This document shows, in pieces, positions 36,424 to 45,808 of a DNA stretch of 64,000 nucleotides. The notes under the pieces are model-generated. The model saw only the letters and a program-made list of their open reading frames with translations. It made no database searches and was not told the DNA's origin. The position numbers and the translations under genes were made by a program. How positions within the stretch are numbered: the first letter of the stretch is position 1; each line of letters begins with the position of its first letter. The stretch is from contig OZ240684.1 in NCBI GenBank assembly GCA_965199175.1, positions 1,984,001-2,048,000 on the forward strand, written 5' to 3'. Source of the DNA: G963923945 sp965199175. GTDB taxonomy: Bacteria; Pseudomonadota; Alphaproteobacteria; G963923945.

Positions 36424-38397
36424 ATGGTTGATATTACGCTTCCCGATGGGGCTTGTCGTTCTTATGATGGCCCGGTAACTGCTGAGCAGATTGCTGGCGA
36501 TATTGGTCCGGGTCTGGCCAAAGCTGCCTTAGCGGCCCGTCTGGATGGTCGGGCGATTGATCTGAGCCTGTCGATTGAGGCCGATGCCCGTTTGGAATTG
36601 ATCACCGCTCAGGATAGCGAGGCTCTCGAAATTTTGCGCCATGATGCCGCCCATACCCTGGCTGAGGCGGTTAAAGAATTGTATCCTGATGCCAGGCTGG
36701 CCATCGGGCCGCCGATTCAAGATGGGTTTTATTATGATTTTGCCTGCCCGCACCCTTTCACCCCTGATGATCTGGTCAGGATTGAGCAACGTATGCACCA
36801 GATCGTTGAACGCGATGAGGTGATTGACCGGGAAATCTGGAGCCGGACACAAGCAGAGGGCTTTTTCAAAAAACACGGCGAGACGTATAAATCGGAATTA
36901 TTGGCAGACATTCCCGCCGATGAAACCATCACAGTCTACAAACAGGGTGATTTTATTGATTTATGCCGTGGTCCCCATTTTACCTCGACAGGTCGGCTCG
37001 GACCTCATTTCAAATTGATGAAAGTCGCCGGGGCATATTGGCGCGGGGATCACCGCAATCCAATGCTGCAACGTATTTACGGGACCGCCTGGTTTAGTGC
37101 CAAAGATCTCAAAGCCTATCTGCACCGTATTGAGGAAGCCGAAAAACGTGACCATCGCCGGCTAGGCCGGGAAATGGATTTGTTTCATTTTCAGGAAGAA
37201 GCACCCGGTGGAGTCTTTTGGCATGATAAAGGATGGACCTTGTACCGGGAGGTCGAGAACTATATACGCCGGCGACTGCGCCAGGAGGGATATAGCGAAG
37301 TCCATACGCCACAGTTGGTTGACCGGGTCTTATGGGAAAAATCCGGCCATTGGGATAAATTTCGCGACCATATGTTCACCGCTCAGTCTGAGGAGCGTAT
37401 TCTGGCTCTCAAGCCGATGAATTGCCCCGGTCATGTGCAAATTTTCAAACAAGGGGTCAAAAGTTACCGTGATTTACCTTTACGGATGGCGGAGTTTGGC
37501 TGTTGTCATCGCAATGAGCCTTCCGGGGCTCTTCATGGTCTGATGCGGGCCCGGGCTTTTACCCAGGATGATGCCCATATTTTTTGCTCTGAGGATCAAA
37601 TTGCCGGGGAAACCCGGTTATTTTGCGATTTATTGAAATCGGTTTATGCTGATTTTGGCTTTACTGATATTGCGGTTAAATTCTCTGATCGTCCCTCTTT
37701 GCGGGTCGGGGCTGATTCGGTCTGGGACCGTGCTGAGGAAGCTTTGCAGGAAGCCGCTGGTCAGGCTGGATTGACAACAGATATGAATCCCGGCGAAGGC
37801 GCATTTTATGGGCCAAAACTGGAATTTGTTTTGCGTGATGCCATTGGCCGGGAATGGCAATGCGGAACCCTTCAGGTGGATTTTGTTTTGCCTGAGCGTT
37901 TGGGGGCAACCTTCGTTGGTGAAGATGGGGAAAAACACCATCCGGTGATGCTGCATCGGGCTGTTTTGGGTTCGCTGGAACGCTTCACCGGTATTTTGGT
38001 TGAGCATTATGCCGGCCGGTTTCCGTTATGGCTGGCTCCTCTCCAGGTGATGGTTGCCACCATTACCGATGAAACCCGTTCTTATGCTGAGCATGTGGCG
38101 GCATTGCTTGATGCTGGTGGGTTGCGCTGTGCTGCTGATCTGCGTAATGAGAAAATCACCTATAAAATTCGTGAGCACAGCCAGAAAAAAATACCGCTTA
38201 TTCTGGTGGTTGGCCAACGGGAAGCAGAAAGTAAAACTGTGGCCCTGCGGCGTCTGGGAGGAAAAGATCAGGAAATTCTCGCCCTTGATACGGTCATAGA
38301 TACATTAAAAGCCGAAGCCTTAGCCCCCGATAGAGTCATTGGATCCCCAACAGATGAAGCGGATGGACCAGATGGGGCAGGGGAGAAAATGTCGTGA
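36424..38397 (+). CDS. thrS: Threonyl-tRNA synthetase
   Basis: Charges tRNA-Thr. The domain order is N-terminal TGS (VDITLPDGACRSYDGPVTAEQIA), the editing domain with the HDAAHTLAEAVKELYP motif, the class II catalytic core with MNCPGHVQIFK (zinc Cys), RMAEFGCCHRNEPSGALHGLMRARAFTQDDAHIFC and the anticodon-binding domain (PLQVMVATITDETRSYAEHV). Length 657 residues. infC lies downstream, an order shared with many bacteria. A small leader-type control region upstream is not evident. Confidence 0.97.
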   Translation: MVDITLPDGACRSYDGPVTAEQIAGDIGPGLAKAALAARLDGRAIDLSLSIEADARLELITAQDSEALEILRHDAAHTLAEAVKELYPDARLAIGPPIQDGFYYDFACPHPFTPDDLVRIEQRMHQIVERDEVIDREIWSRTQAEGFFKKHGETYKSELLADIPADETITVYKQGDFIDLCRGPHFTSTGRLGPHFKLMKVAGAYWRGDHRNPMLQRIYGTAWFSAKDLKAYLHRIEEAEKRDHRRLGREMDLFHFQEEAPGGVFWHDKGWTLYREVENYIRRRLRQEGYSEVHTPQLVDRVLWEKSGHWDKFRDHMFTAQSEERILALKPMNCPGHVQIFKQGVKSYRDLPLRMAEFGCCHRNEPSGALHGLMRARAFTQDDAHIFCSEDQIAGETRLFCDLLKSVYADFGFTDIAVKFSDRPSLRVGADSVWDRAEEALQEAAGQAGLTTDMNPGEGAFYGPKLEFVLRDAIGREWQCGTLQVDFVLPERLGATFVGEDGEKHHPVMLHRAVLGSLERFTGILVEHYAGRFPLWLAPLQVMVATITDETRSYAEHVAALLDAGGLRCAADLRNEKITYKIREHSQKKIPLILVVGQREAESKTVALRRLGGKDQEILALDTVIDTLKAEALAPDRVIGSPTDEADGPDGAGEKMS

Positions 38398-38928
38398 GAT
38401 TACTCTCAGGCCAATCATGGTTGAAAAGAACTCTTTGCTGACGTTATTGACCATGTAAATTTACGATATAATTATTTTATAGCGTCATGATATTGAGAGG
38501 ATGAGTCAAAGGAGGTGCTCTGGTATGATCGGGACGTCAGTCATGATGACCAATCTGGAGAAACGCTGGTTGTTGTGATACCGCCGGGATATGGTGATGG
38601 CTCTTTCCCCGGATGCCGGTGATTGAGAGCCCGCTTCCCCTGCCTGGCCTTGCCGGGACAGAGCGCACAGATCAAGCGCATCTTAAGTCAGCCTGAACGG
38701 GTTGATGCCAAATGCGTTTACAAACTAGCCTAAAATGGACTACAGAGTGAACAGAACCAACAGAAGCAACAACAGACAAAAAGAAATAAAAAGAGTCAAA
38801 AGATCAAAAGAGACAAAAACTGAAATATCAAAAATGCGGTATGATTTTTCCTCTATGCGATTTGAGGATGCCTGCATTTTTCGCTATCGATAGGGTTGTT
38901 TCATGATCACAGGTACTTTACGTAAGAA
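38398..38928. other. thrS-infC gap with a possible 17-codon ORF
   Basis: A strong AAAGGAGGT (38508-38516) precedes an ATG at 38525 that opens MIGTSVMMTNLEKRWLL, ending at 38578. A TATAAT box is seen at 38467-38472, with TTGACC only 14 bases upstream. The rest of the gap is purine-rich decayed repeats (AACAGAAGCAACAACAGAC, near 38753). Whether the small ORF is translated is unknown. Confidence 0.25.
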
Positions 38929-38958
38929 TATGTCTGAACAGAAAAAGGAGATCACGTT

Positions 38959-39492
38959 ATAAGACCACTGGTACCCAGGCCCTCATCATCAAAAGGGCAT
39001 CGTGTCAATGACGGCATCGAAGCATCAACAGTGCGCCTGATTGATGCGGAAGGTAAGATGATTGGCGTTGTTTCTGCTAATCAGGCACTGAGTGCGGCTC
39101 AGGATGCCGGTCTGGACCTTGTGGAGGTTTCTCCCAATGCCGACCCGCCGGTTTGTAAAATCCTTGATTACGGGAAATACAAATATGAAGAGCAAAAAAA
39201 GCTCAATCTGGCGCGCAAAAAACAAAAAACGATTGATGTCAAAGAGATCAAATTGCGGCCCAGCATTGATCGCCATGATTATGATGTCAAAATGCGCTCG
39301 GCTGAGAAATTTCTCAAAGACGGCGACAAAGTCAAGCTAACCATGCGCTTTCGGGGGCGTGAAATGGCTCATCAGGAATTGGGGGTTAACCTCCTGAAAA
39401 AAGTCCAGGATGATCTGGAGGCTCTGGGCCGGGTTGAGCAATTCCCCCAGCTTGAGGGGCGCCAGATGGTTATGGTTATGGCTCCGCGATAA
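38959..39492 (+). CDS. infC: Translation initiation factor IF-3, apparent ATA start
   Basis: Binds the 30S subunit and checks start-codon pairing. The conserved core is complete: VNDGIEASTVRLIDAEGKMIGVVSANQAL, NADPPVCKILDYGKYKYEEQKK, and the C-terminal DVKMRSAEKFLKDGDKVKLTMRFRGREMAHQELG. The GTG at 39031 would remove the conserved VNDGIEAS segment. Extending upstream in frame, an AAGGAG box (38945-38950) sits 8 bases before ATA at 38959, giving RPLVPRPSSSKGHRVN and a 177-residue protein, the usual size. Non-standard starts on infC are known to allow IF3 autoregulation. A 10-codon frame (ATG 38930) ends in TAA overlapping the ATA. Confidence 0.92.
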   Translation: MRPLVPRPSSSKGHRVNDGIEASTVRLIDAEGKMIGVVSANQALSAAQDAGLDLVEVSPNADPPVCKILDYGKYKYEEQKKLNLARKKQKTIDVKEIKLRPSIDRHDYDVKMRSAEKFLKDGDKVKLTMRFRGREMAHQELGVNLLKKVQDDLEALGRVEQFPQLEGRQMVMVMAPR

Positions 39493-39494
39493 CC

Positions 39495-39860
39495 CCGCCG
39501 TTCCCGGGTCTTGCTGAGATTGACCGATTACAGAGACTGACCTCTTGTTAAAGAGCATCATCTTAAAGAGGATCACCAATCCGGAGTGATGGACTGGTTG
39601 GGGAGGGGCCTGTCCTGATTTTTGGCTTTTCGGGATAGTTTAGCTGATTTTTTTCTGAAAAGTAATAGCTGTTTGATGCTGAGGTGGGCGGTTTTTCTCA
39701 AAGACATGTGCTGTGCCTGGCAGGTAAAACTGCGTATCTGTCGACGCCTTTAGCATCATATCCAGGTTCATTTTCCTCTCTGTTTTAGCTTTGATCGGCT
39801 TGTGGAGATGATTTGACCACTTTTCTTTTAATGTTCCTTTGGCTTGTCATTAAACATCGT
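39495..39860. other. Gene-free stretch after infC
   Basis: Contains CTTGTTAAAGAGCATCATCTTAAAGAGGATCA, a decayed local repeat, near 39543. rpmI and rplT, which follow infC in many bacteria, are not here. Nothing else is recognised. Confidence 0.55.
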
Positions 39861-39861
39861 C

Positions 39862-40320
39862 TCATTCTTCCTCTTTGACATATTTAATGAGTTTCTCGTT
39901 CAGTTGATCCAGACCGAACCAGTTAGGGTCGTTTAACATGAAAACCTTGGGTGTTTTTGGAATAACGCCATTCTCATCGGCAATCGTTGCAGGCAAGCAA
40001 ATACGCCAGTCATCATATGTGCACCGACGCAATGCGGCATCATTGTTAACGCCGTCATGTTCCTTTAGCCATTCAACCGCTTCTGTATCGGATATCAGAG
40101 GCACCCTACGAATATCGATCTTTCCTTGAAAGATAGCGTTAGAAATGTTGCACAGCAGCACATCACAATCACCCGGAAGGTATCGGTCATTGGTCTTTTA
40201 GCCGGGCAGTGCATTGAACCGAAAAGTGCTGGAAAGCTGTATTTTTTGTTCCCAGACTAAAGCTACCACGCACGGCGTTCTTGGTTTTGGCCTTAAGCCA
40301 TTCCCATGTCGTGAAAGGGT
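39862..40320 (-). pseudogene. Frameshifted remnant of an unknown gene
   Basis: One - strand frame (from about 40317) reads TTWEWLKAKTKNAVRGSFSL and then GTKNTAFQHFSVQCTARLK; near an AAAA run at 40196-40199 the coding sense appears to switch frame and continues TNDRYLPGDCDVLLCNISNA...YDDWRICLPATIADENGVIP...WFGLDQLNEKLIKYVKEEE to a stop. Codon use in these frames is ordinary, whereas the competing frame uses rare Arg codons, so a one-base frameshift is the best reading. The 5' end is cut off at a tandem repeat. I do not recognise the protein. Confidence 0.45.
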
Positions 40321-40366
40321 ATACTGATTATACTGACGTCTTCTTATACTGACGTCTTCGTCTGTC
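40320..40366. repeat. Local tandem repeat at the truncated end of the remnant
   Basis: TATACTGA(CGTCTTCT) units occur three times, directly abutting the truncated gene at 40320. A second tandem (GAATCAATCCCTG twice) lies at about 40400-40430. Confidence 0.75.
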
Positions 40367-40583
40367 GCCCCTGGCTGAGGGTTTAGTTTTTCGACAGATC
40401 AATCCCTGGAATCAATCCCTGGAATCAAGTATTGTGCGAAGAACAGCCGCGCCTATGTATTCTGTTGCCTTTCCCCGGATCATCGGTAGCACCTGATGAT
40501 TTTCCGGCATGTCCGGGATTTTCTGTGGGGATTGTGGGGATCCGTGTCGTTATCACCATTGATTGGCGGTCTTTTGGGGCGAA

Positions 40584-40958
40584 TCAGGCGGCTTCACTGG
40601 TTGTTTTGGCACTGGCGAGTATGGTGCCGCTATCGGTTGCGGCGGTCGTAATCGAATCACCGAATTCACTCAGAAAAACCGATCCTTTGACTGTACGCTG
40701 GACAATGATACTCCGGCGATCAGCATCATCAGATTTACGGCGTAAGAGTTCGAGCATACTGAGACGATCCAGGGCCCGGGTGATGGCCGGTTTGGAGATA
40801 TTGAGTGTTTTGGCCAGGTCACGGACTGTATGGGGGCCGGCATCAAGGTAAACCGTCAGCAAAACGGCCATTTGCCGGGATGTCAGGTCCGGGGCCTCAT
40901 CGCGTACAGAAGTGACAAGAGCCCGTCTCCAGATATCCAGGGCTCTACGGCTGCTCAT
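40584..40958 (-). CDS. MarR-family transcriptional regulator
   Basis: Winged-helix DNA-binding protein of the MarR group. The core LTSRQMAVLLTVYLDAGPHTVRDLAKTLNISKPAITRALDRL is the recognition helix region, followed by the wing RRKSDDADRRSIIVQRTVKG with the conserved D-x-R-S/R motif. Length 124 residues, on the short side because the C-terminal dimer helix is brief. No adjacent operon suggests its target; ligand unknown. Confidence 0.88.
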   Translation of the reverse strand: MSSRRALDIWRRALVTSVRDEAPDLTSRQMAVLLTVYLDAGPHTVRDLAKTLNISKPAITRALDRLSMLELLRRKSDDADRRSIIVQRTVKGSVFLSEFGDSITTAATDSGTILASAKTTSEAA

Positions 40959-40959
40959 C

Positions 40960-41620
40960 TTGGCTATCCATCATATGAATGATCTGTTTTCCTCAGGGTT
41001 TTGCCGCAACCCAATTCCTCTTCTTTTGATACAAGGCTCCTGACTGCACAGGATGTCCCGGATGTGATCCGGATCTTCTTTTGATACAAGGCTCCCGCCT
41101 GTATAGAGTGATCCGGGTGTGATCAGGAAGATTTCTATGCGTTGAGGCAGCACCTGGACATTTTTCTCAATGATTCATTCTATACCGGAATCCATTCTGT
41201 ACCGGAATCCATTCTATACCGGGACAAGATCCAGACGCATATTATGATCAATCTTTTTTTCCACGCAAACCCAAATTTTTGAATTCGGGAGAGGGTCCCC
41301 GGAAAAGACCGGATGTGACCAAAGCCCCTTAAAACCGGTTCTTTTTGTATCACATTTGGCTGACAGGGCAAAGTTGATTAGCCTGTTGCCGGGTCTGTTT
41401 GCCTGAGCAAAGGACAGGAAACCAGCATTCAGGAATACGTGGCCATTTTCTTCAGGCGGTTTTTTTGCTAGATTTCTTCGGTTGAGATGCGAAAGAAAGC
41501 ACAATCATCGGCAGGGTGGTCTGACCACACAGCAATCATGACCTGAAACAACCTGTTTGTAAGAGCATAAGAGACAATAAGCGGTACAGAGGATACCAAA
41601 CAGCGCAGAGGATACCAAAA
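40960..41620. other. Gene-free stretch with a 55-bp spaced duplication
   Basis: The sequence CTTCTTTTGATACAAGGCTC appears at 41020 and again at 41075 with related flanks (GGATGTGATCCGG / GGGTGTGATCAGG), so about 55 bp has been duplicated. ATTCTATACCGGAATCC / ATTCTGTACCGGAATCC repeats follow near 41178-41220, and GAGGATACCAAA occurs twice before the GST gene. No gene is seen. Confidence 0.6.
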
Positions 41621-41621
41621 C

Positions 41622-42281
41622 GTGCCTGAACACGCTCTTTACATTGGCAATCGTAATTACTCGTCATGGTCTTTGCGGGCATGGATGGCCTGTAAGCAGG
41701 CTGGAATAGCCTTTAAAGAGACTGTGATTCCCCTGAGACGTCCCGAAACCCGTGAAATGATCGCGCGCTATGCCCCTTCAGGCCGGGTGCCGGTTCTGAT
41801 GGTTGATGATCGGGTGGTTTGGGATTCTCTGGGGATTTGTGAGTATCTCAATGAAACATATCCCCGGGTTAAGCTGTGGCCAAAAGATAAATCAGCCCGG
41901 GTGATGGCCCGATGTGTGGTTGCAGAGATGCATGCCGATTTTAACGCATTACGGCGCAGCATGCCGATGAATGTGCGTGGCCATTCGCCGGGCCAGGGAA
42001 TGAATCCTGATGTTCAGACCGATATCAATCGCATTACCGCGATTTGGCGCGATTGTCTTAACCGTTTCGGTGATGGTGATAACGGATTTCTTTTCGGCAG
42101 TTCTTTGAGCATCCCGGATATTTTTTTCGCCCCGGTGGTCACACGTTTTTATACATATGGCGTTGATCTGGAGCCGGTGGTTAAAGCCTATGCTGACCGT
42201 TTGTGGGAGCATCCCTATATGCGCGAATGGCGTGATGCTGCGGCCAAAGAACCCTGGTATATTCCTGAATTTGAGATTTAG
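41622..42281 (+). CDS. Glutathione S-transferase family protein
   Basis: Thioredoxin-fold N-terminal domain (LYIGNRNYSSWSLRAWMACKQAG with a catalytic-type Ser, then GRVPVLMVDDRVVWDSLGICEYLNETYP) and an all-helical C-terminal domain, as in the YfcF/zeta-like GSTs. It probably conjugates or reduces glutathione adducts; substrate unknown. The start codon is GTG, since no ATG fits. Length 219 residues. Confidence 0.88.
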   Translation: MPEHALYIGNRNYSSWSLRAWMACKQAGIAFKETVIPLRRPETREMIARYAPSGRVPVLMVDDRVVWDSLGICEYLNETYPRVKLWPKDKSARVMARCVVAEMHADFNALRRSMPMNVRGHSPGQGMNPDVQTDINRITAIWRDCLNRFGDGDNGFLFGSSLSIPDIFFAPVVTRFYTYGVDLEPVVKAYADRLWEHPYMREWRDAAAKEPWYIPEFEI

Positions 42282-42372
42282 CCGGAGTCCGGCAATCGGT
42301 CCTATAATCCGGGGTTTCTCTCTTTGAGAGGATCATTCATACCGATTGGTTTCAGGGGCACTTATTTTCCCT

Positions 42373-43284
42373 TTATTTGATTGAGGATAGGTGATTTTTG
42401 ATCCGGTTCCGGACATCTGCAGGACTGACTCCAGAACCCCTGAGAAAGCGCAGGCTGATTGCCTGATCACGTTTGGTCAGGCGGTGGCCGTGATCATCGG
42501 TCATCAGGCGATGGTGGCGGTAAGATGGTGGATGAAACCCAAGCAATGCCTGCAACAAGCGATGAAGATGGGTGGCTGATTTAAGGTCATTTCCACGGGT
42601 CACAAGACTGATTTTCTGGAGATGATCATCAACAACACAGCACAGATGATAGCTGGCCGGAATGTCTTTGCGGGCCAGCACAACATCACCATAAAGTTCA
42701 GGTCTGGCCTGATGACGGGTTTCACCATATTCATGCCAGAAAAGACGTCCCGTCCGGGTGATTGCCCTGGCGTTATCCAACCGCAGGGCATGCGGCTCAC
42801 CAGCTGCGATCCGGGCCAGGCTTTCTTTGGGGGTCAATTTCTTGCATATCCCCGGATACAGTGGCCCGTCCGGACCGTGGGGGGCAGCCACAGCAGCCCT
42901 GATTTCTTCCTGAATATGTTTACGGGTACAAAAACAAGGATAGAGCACCCCCATCCTGCTGAGTTGATCAAGAGCCTGCTGATAGTCAGCCATATGATGT
43001 GACTGATAACGGATGGGCGTTGGCCAGTGCCATTGCTCCAGTCCCTGGCCAAGCCAGGCCATATCTTTTGGTATCGCGGCTGTAAATTCAGGCCGACAGC
43101 GATCCGGGTCGATATCCTCAATGCGTAAAATAAACTGCCCTTGTGCCGCTTGTGCTTCTTCCCAGGCCCGCAGAGCAGCATAGGCATGACCAAGATGGAG
43201 ATAACCGGTGGGGCTGGGTGCAAAACGGGTGATGGTCGGTTGATTGCTCACAGGGACAGACATCAACAAATCCCCGCCAGCCAA
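42373..43284 (-). CDS. gluQ: Glutamyl-Q tRNA(Asp) synthetase
   Basis: Truncated GluRS-like enzyme that attaches glutamate to the queuosine base of tRNA-Asp. The HIGH-type motif is in RFAPSPTGYLHLGHAYAALRAW and the KMSKS-type motif is DHGHRLTKRDQAISLRFLR; the anticodon-binding domain of GluRS is missing, as expected at about 300 residues. Zinc-binding Cys are seen in LYPCFCTRKHI and LYPGICKKL. Another ATG at 43263 (MSVPVSNQP) may be the real start. It ends about 250 bases from tRNA-Thr. Confidence 0.92.
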   Translation of the reverse strand: MAGGDLLMSVPVSNQPTITRFAPSPTGYLHLGHAYAALRAWEEAQAAQGQFILRIEDIDPDRCRPEFTAAIPKDMAWLGQGLEQWHWPTPIRYQSHHMADYQQALDQLSRMGVLYPCFCTRKHIQEEIRAAVAAPHGPDGPLYPGICKKLTPKESLARIAAGEPHALRLDNARAITRTGRLFWHEYGETRHQARPELYGDVVLARKDIPASYHLCCVVDDHLQKISLVTRGNDLKSATHLHRLLQALLGFHPPSYRHHRLMTDDHGHRLTKRDQAISLRFLRGSGVSPADVRNRIKNHLSSIK

Positions 43285-43536
43285 ACAGCATGGTCAGGAT
43301 GCGGTGACCAATATTTTTTGTATTTTCTGCAGAGCCTCAAATCACGTTGCCTGATCTGCTTTATGACTGTGCAAAACATTGACACGCTGAGCATCCGCGC
43401 TGGCTGGATAGGGTGAGAGTGACACGTTACTCAGGAGAAAGACCCCTCGCTGCCAGTCACAGAGCCAGACAAAGCAACCGCCATCAAAGCCTCTCTATGG
43501 GTTTAGCCGCCATGGATTCCCGCTGTTTTCGGGGGA

Positions 43537-43611
43537 TGGTGCCGCCGCTGAGGATTGAACTCAGGACCTCACCCTTACCAAGGGTGCGCTCTACCACTGA
43601 GCTACGGCGGC
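43537..43611 (-). tRNA. tRNA-Thr (anticodon GGT)
   Basis: A 75-base cloverleaf on the - strand with acceptor GCCGCCG / CGGCGGC, D-arm GCTCAGTGGTAGAGC, anticodon stem CACCC / GGGTG around TTGGTAA giving GGT, T-loop GTTCAATCC and encoded CCA. Confidence 0.95.
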
Positions 43612-43744
43612 ATCAGGATCGGGAAAACCGATCACCCAATCAACGAACAGGGTGGACGGCGGACCATGCCACAGGCCATAAAGGGACTCAAGTCACGCCC
43701 TGGTTATGATATCCATAAAAGTGATTGGGGAGTTATGTCATTGG

Positions 43745-43915
43745 GCAATGATGTCGTTAGAAAATCATACGGTAGAAAATCATACGTTAGAAAATCATAC
43801 GGTCTGATTTTTATCTGTTTTACTTTTTATCCATTTTACTTTTTACCTGTTTTACTTTTTGTCTGTTTTAAATCTTGTCCATCTTACGTCTTGTCCATCT
43901 TACATCTGAATTTTA
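43745..43915. repeat. Two local repeat tracts downstream of tRNA-Thr
   Basis: GTTAGAAAATCATACG occurs about three times (43755-43800), then TTTTACTTTTT(A/G)(C/T)CTG-type units about four times and CTTGTCCATCTTAC twice (43806-43912). They fill most of the gap; no gene fits there. Confidence 0.8.
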
Positions 43916-43978
43916 TGTTGAATTTCATAGATTCTATATCGGATTTGATCACTATCATCAATAAAGACCACATAAAAC

Positions 43979-44209
43979 ATGACATCACGTTCACAATATC
44001 CCGGATCTTCCGGTTCACTCCCTTCATCCGGTTCATCAGGCCATCAGAGCAAAAGAGCCGAACGTTGGGAACGTCAGGCGGCTGCTTTGCGGGCCAATCT
44101 TCGCCGCCGTAAAGGAATCCGACCTGCTACAGTCGATCAAAACTCTCCGGCTGGCGGGAATGATGGTCAGGATAAGACCCAACCCCCACCGGATGATGGG
44201 AGCCTTTGA
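43979..44209 (+). CDS. Small basic hypothetical protein next to murA
   Basis: 76-residue protein with a Ser/Gly-rich start and the central stretch KRAERWERQAAALRANLRRRK, which resembles short proteins encoded upstream of murA in Rhodospirillales. The tail is polar and disordered-looking. The upstream ribosome-binding site is weak, so the start is unsure. Function unknown to me. Confidence 0.55.
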   Translation: MTSRSQYPGSSGSLPSSGSSGHQSKRAERWERQAAALRANLRRRKGIRPATVDQNSPAGGNDGQDKTQPPPDDGSL

Positions 44210-44359
44210 TGATGGAACAAAATCCCGGGGCGTTGACGTATCCCGGGACCCTTGCTTAATGAGAACCAGGGGGCTGGAATCCGGAGCAAGGGCAGAACCA
44301 ATTCCGGATCCTGGTGATTTCCGGCTGTCAGGCCATGCGGCCTTTTTTGGAGTTTGAGA

Positions 44360-45682
44360 ATGGATCGTATGCGTATACGTGGTGGTCATCCTCTGGGAGG
44401 AGTGATTGCTATCAGCGGGGCCAAAAATGCGGCTTTGCCTCTTATGGCGGCCACTTTACTCACTGATCAGACGGTGACTTTGCATGGTGTTCCTCATCTC
44501 GCCGATACTGCCACAATGGGTAATTTACTGGGCGATTTAGGGGTTGAGCAAGAATTGAACGGCCAGGCTGAGGGTGGCGAAACCGGTCGGGTGATGGCTT
44601 TTTCTGCGCGCACACTTTCCGGGGTTATTGCACCCTATGATCTGGTGCGGCGGATGCGGGCCTCTATCCTTGTTTTGGGGCCATTACTGGCCCGGTGCGG
44701 GGAAGCCCGGGTCTCCTTGCCTGGCGGCTGTGCCATTGGTGGACGGTCGGTTAATTTCCACCTGGATGTCCTGAGAGTTTTGGGCGCGACAATAGAATTG
44801 GATGATGGTTTCATTGTCGCAACCGCCCCAAAAGGGTTGACGGGGGGGCGTTTTACGTTTCCTCAAATTTCAGTTGGGGCGAGCGAAAATGCTCTCATGG
44901 CGGCGGTTCTGGCCAAAGGGGAAACCGTTTTGAACAATGTGGCACGGGAACCGGAAGTCACTGATCTGGCCCATTGCCTGATTGCGATGGGAGCACGTAT
45001 TGAGGGTGTCGGGAGCGATTGTCTGACCATTCAGGGTGTGTCTTCTTTAGGCGGCTGTGATCATCGGGTTATTCCGGACCGGATTGAGGCAGGCACATAT
45101 ATGATGGCGGTTGCTGCTGCCGGCGGCACCCTGGAACTGACCGATATTCAATGTGAGCATCTTGAAACGCCAATAGAAATTCTCAGCCGGGTTGGTCTGG
45201 TGATTGAGAGCACCGGGAACGGGATCAAAGTCTCCCGGCTACCTGGTAAAATGAAGAATTCAGATGTAATCACCGCTCCTTATCCCGGCTTTCCAACCGA
45301 TCTGCAAGCTCAGATCATGGCAATTATGGCCCTGGCCGATGGCGATACGACCATTACCGAATCAATTTTTGAAAATCGCTTTATGCATGTTCCTGAACTC
45401 CGCCGTATGGGAGCCGATATCACCTTAAAAGGGTCTGTTGCGGTTCTGCGCGGGGTGACGCATCTTAAGGGGGCCGAAGTCATGGCCACGGATTTGCGCG
45501 CCTCGGTCAGCCTGGTTTTGGCTGCTCTGGCTGCTGAAGGCCAGACCATCGTCAACCGGGTCTACCATCTTGATCGTGGCTATGAACGTCTGGAAGAAAA
45601 GCTGGCTGCTTGCGGAGCCGATATTCTCCGCCTGCAAGACAAAGAACTCAAAAATGGTCATGATGGGATATCGGCTTCATGA
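44360..45682 (+). CDS. murA: UDP-N-acetylglucosamine 1-carboxyvinyltransferase
   Basis: First committed step of peptidoglycan synthesis: transfers enolpyruvate from PEP to UDP-GlcNAc. It begins MDRMRIRGGHPLGGVIAISGAKNAALPLMAA (quoted in part: GAKNAALPLMAA), and the catalytic loop LPGGCAIGGRSVNFH carries Cys124, the fosfomycin target. The late PGFPTDLQAQIMA and RMGADI segments are typical. Length 440 residues. The ATG at 44360 follows TTTGGAG; the open frame begins 6 bases earlier at a TTG. Confidence 0.97.
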   Translation: MDRMRIRGGHPLGGVIAISGAKNAALPLMAATLLTDQTVTLHGVPHLADTATMGNLLGDLGVEQELNGQAEGGETGRVMAFSARTLSGVIAPYDLVRRMRASILVLGPLLARCGEARVSLPGGCAIGGRSVNFHLDVLRVLGATIELDDGFIVATAPKGLTGGRFTFPQISVGASENALMAAVLAKGETVLNNVAREPEVTDLAHCLIAMGARIEGVGSDCLTIQGVSSLGGCDHRVIPDRIEAGTYMMAVAAAGGTLELTDIQCEHLETPIEILSRVGLVIESTGNGIKVSRLPGKMKNSDVITAPYPGFPTDLQAQIMAIMALADGDTTITESIFENRFMHVPELRRMGADITLKGSVAVLRGVTHLKGAEVMATDLRASVSLVLAALAAEGQTIVNRVYHLDRGYERLEEKLAACGADILRLQDKELKNGHDGISAS

Positions 45683-45734
45683 TTCTTTGGCAATCGTCTT
45701 TTGAACGCTGTTTTCTAAAAGCTATCGGTTCACA

Positions 45735-45766
45735 GGCTGGTTGCATAACGTGTTGCATAACGTAAA
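45735..45766. repeat. Small tandem repeat upstream of hisG
   Basis: GTTGCATAAC occurs twice (GGTTGCATAACGTGTTGCATAACG) in the murA-hisG gap. Confidence 0.7.
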
Positions 45767-45808
45767 GCCGGGTTAGAGAATCAAAAAGCACTCAATCAGG
45801 GAAAGACC

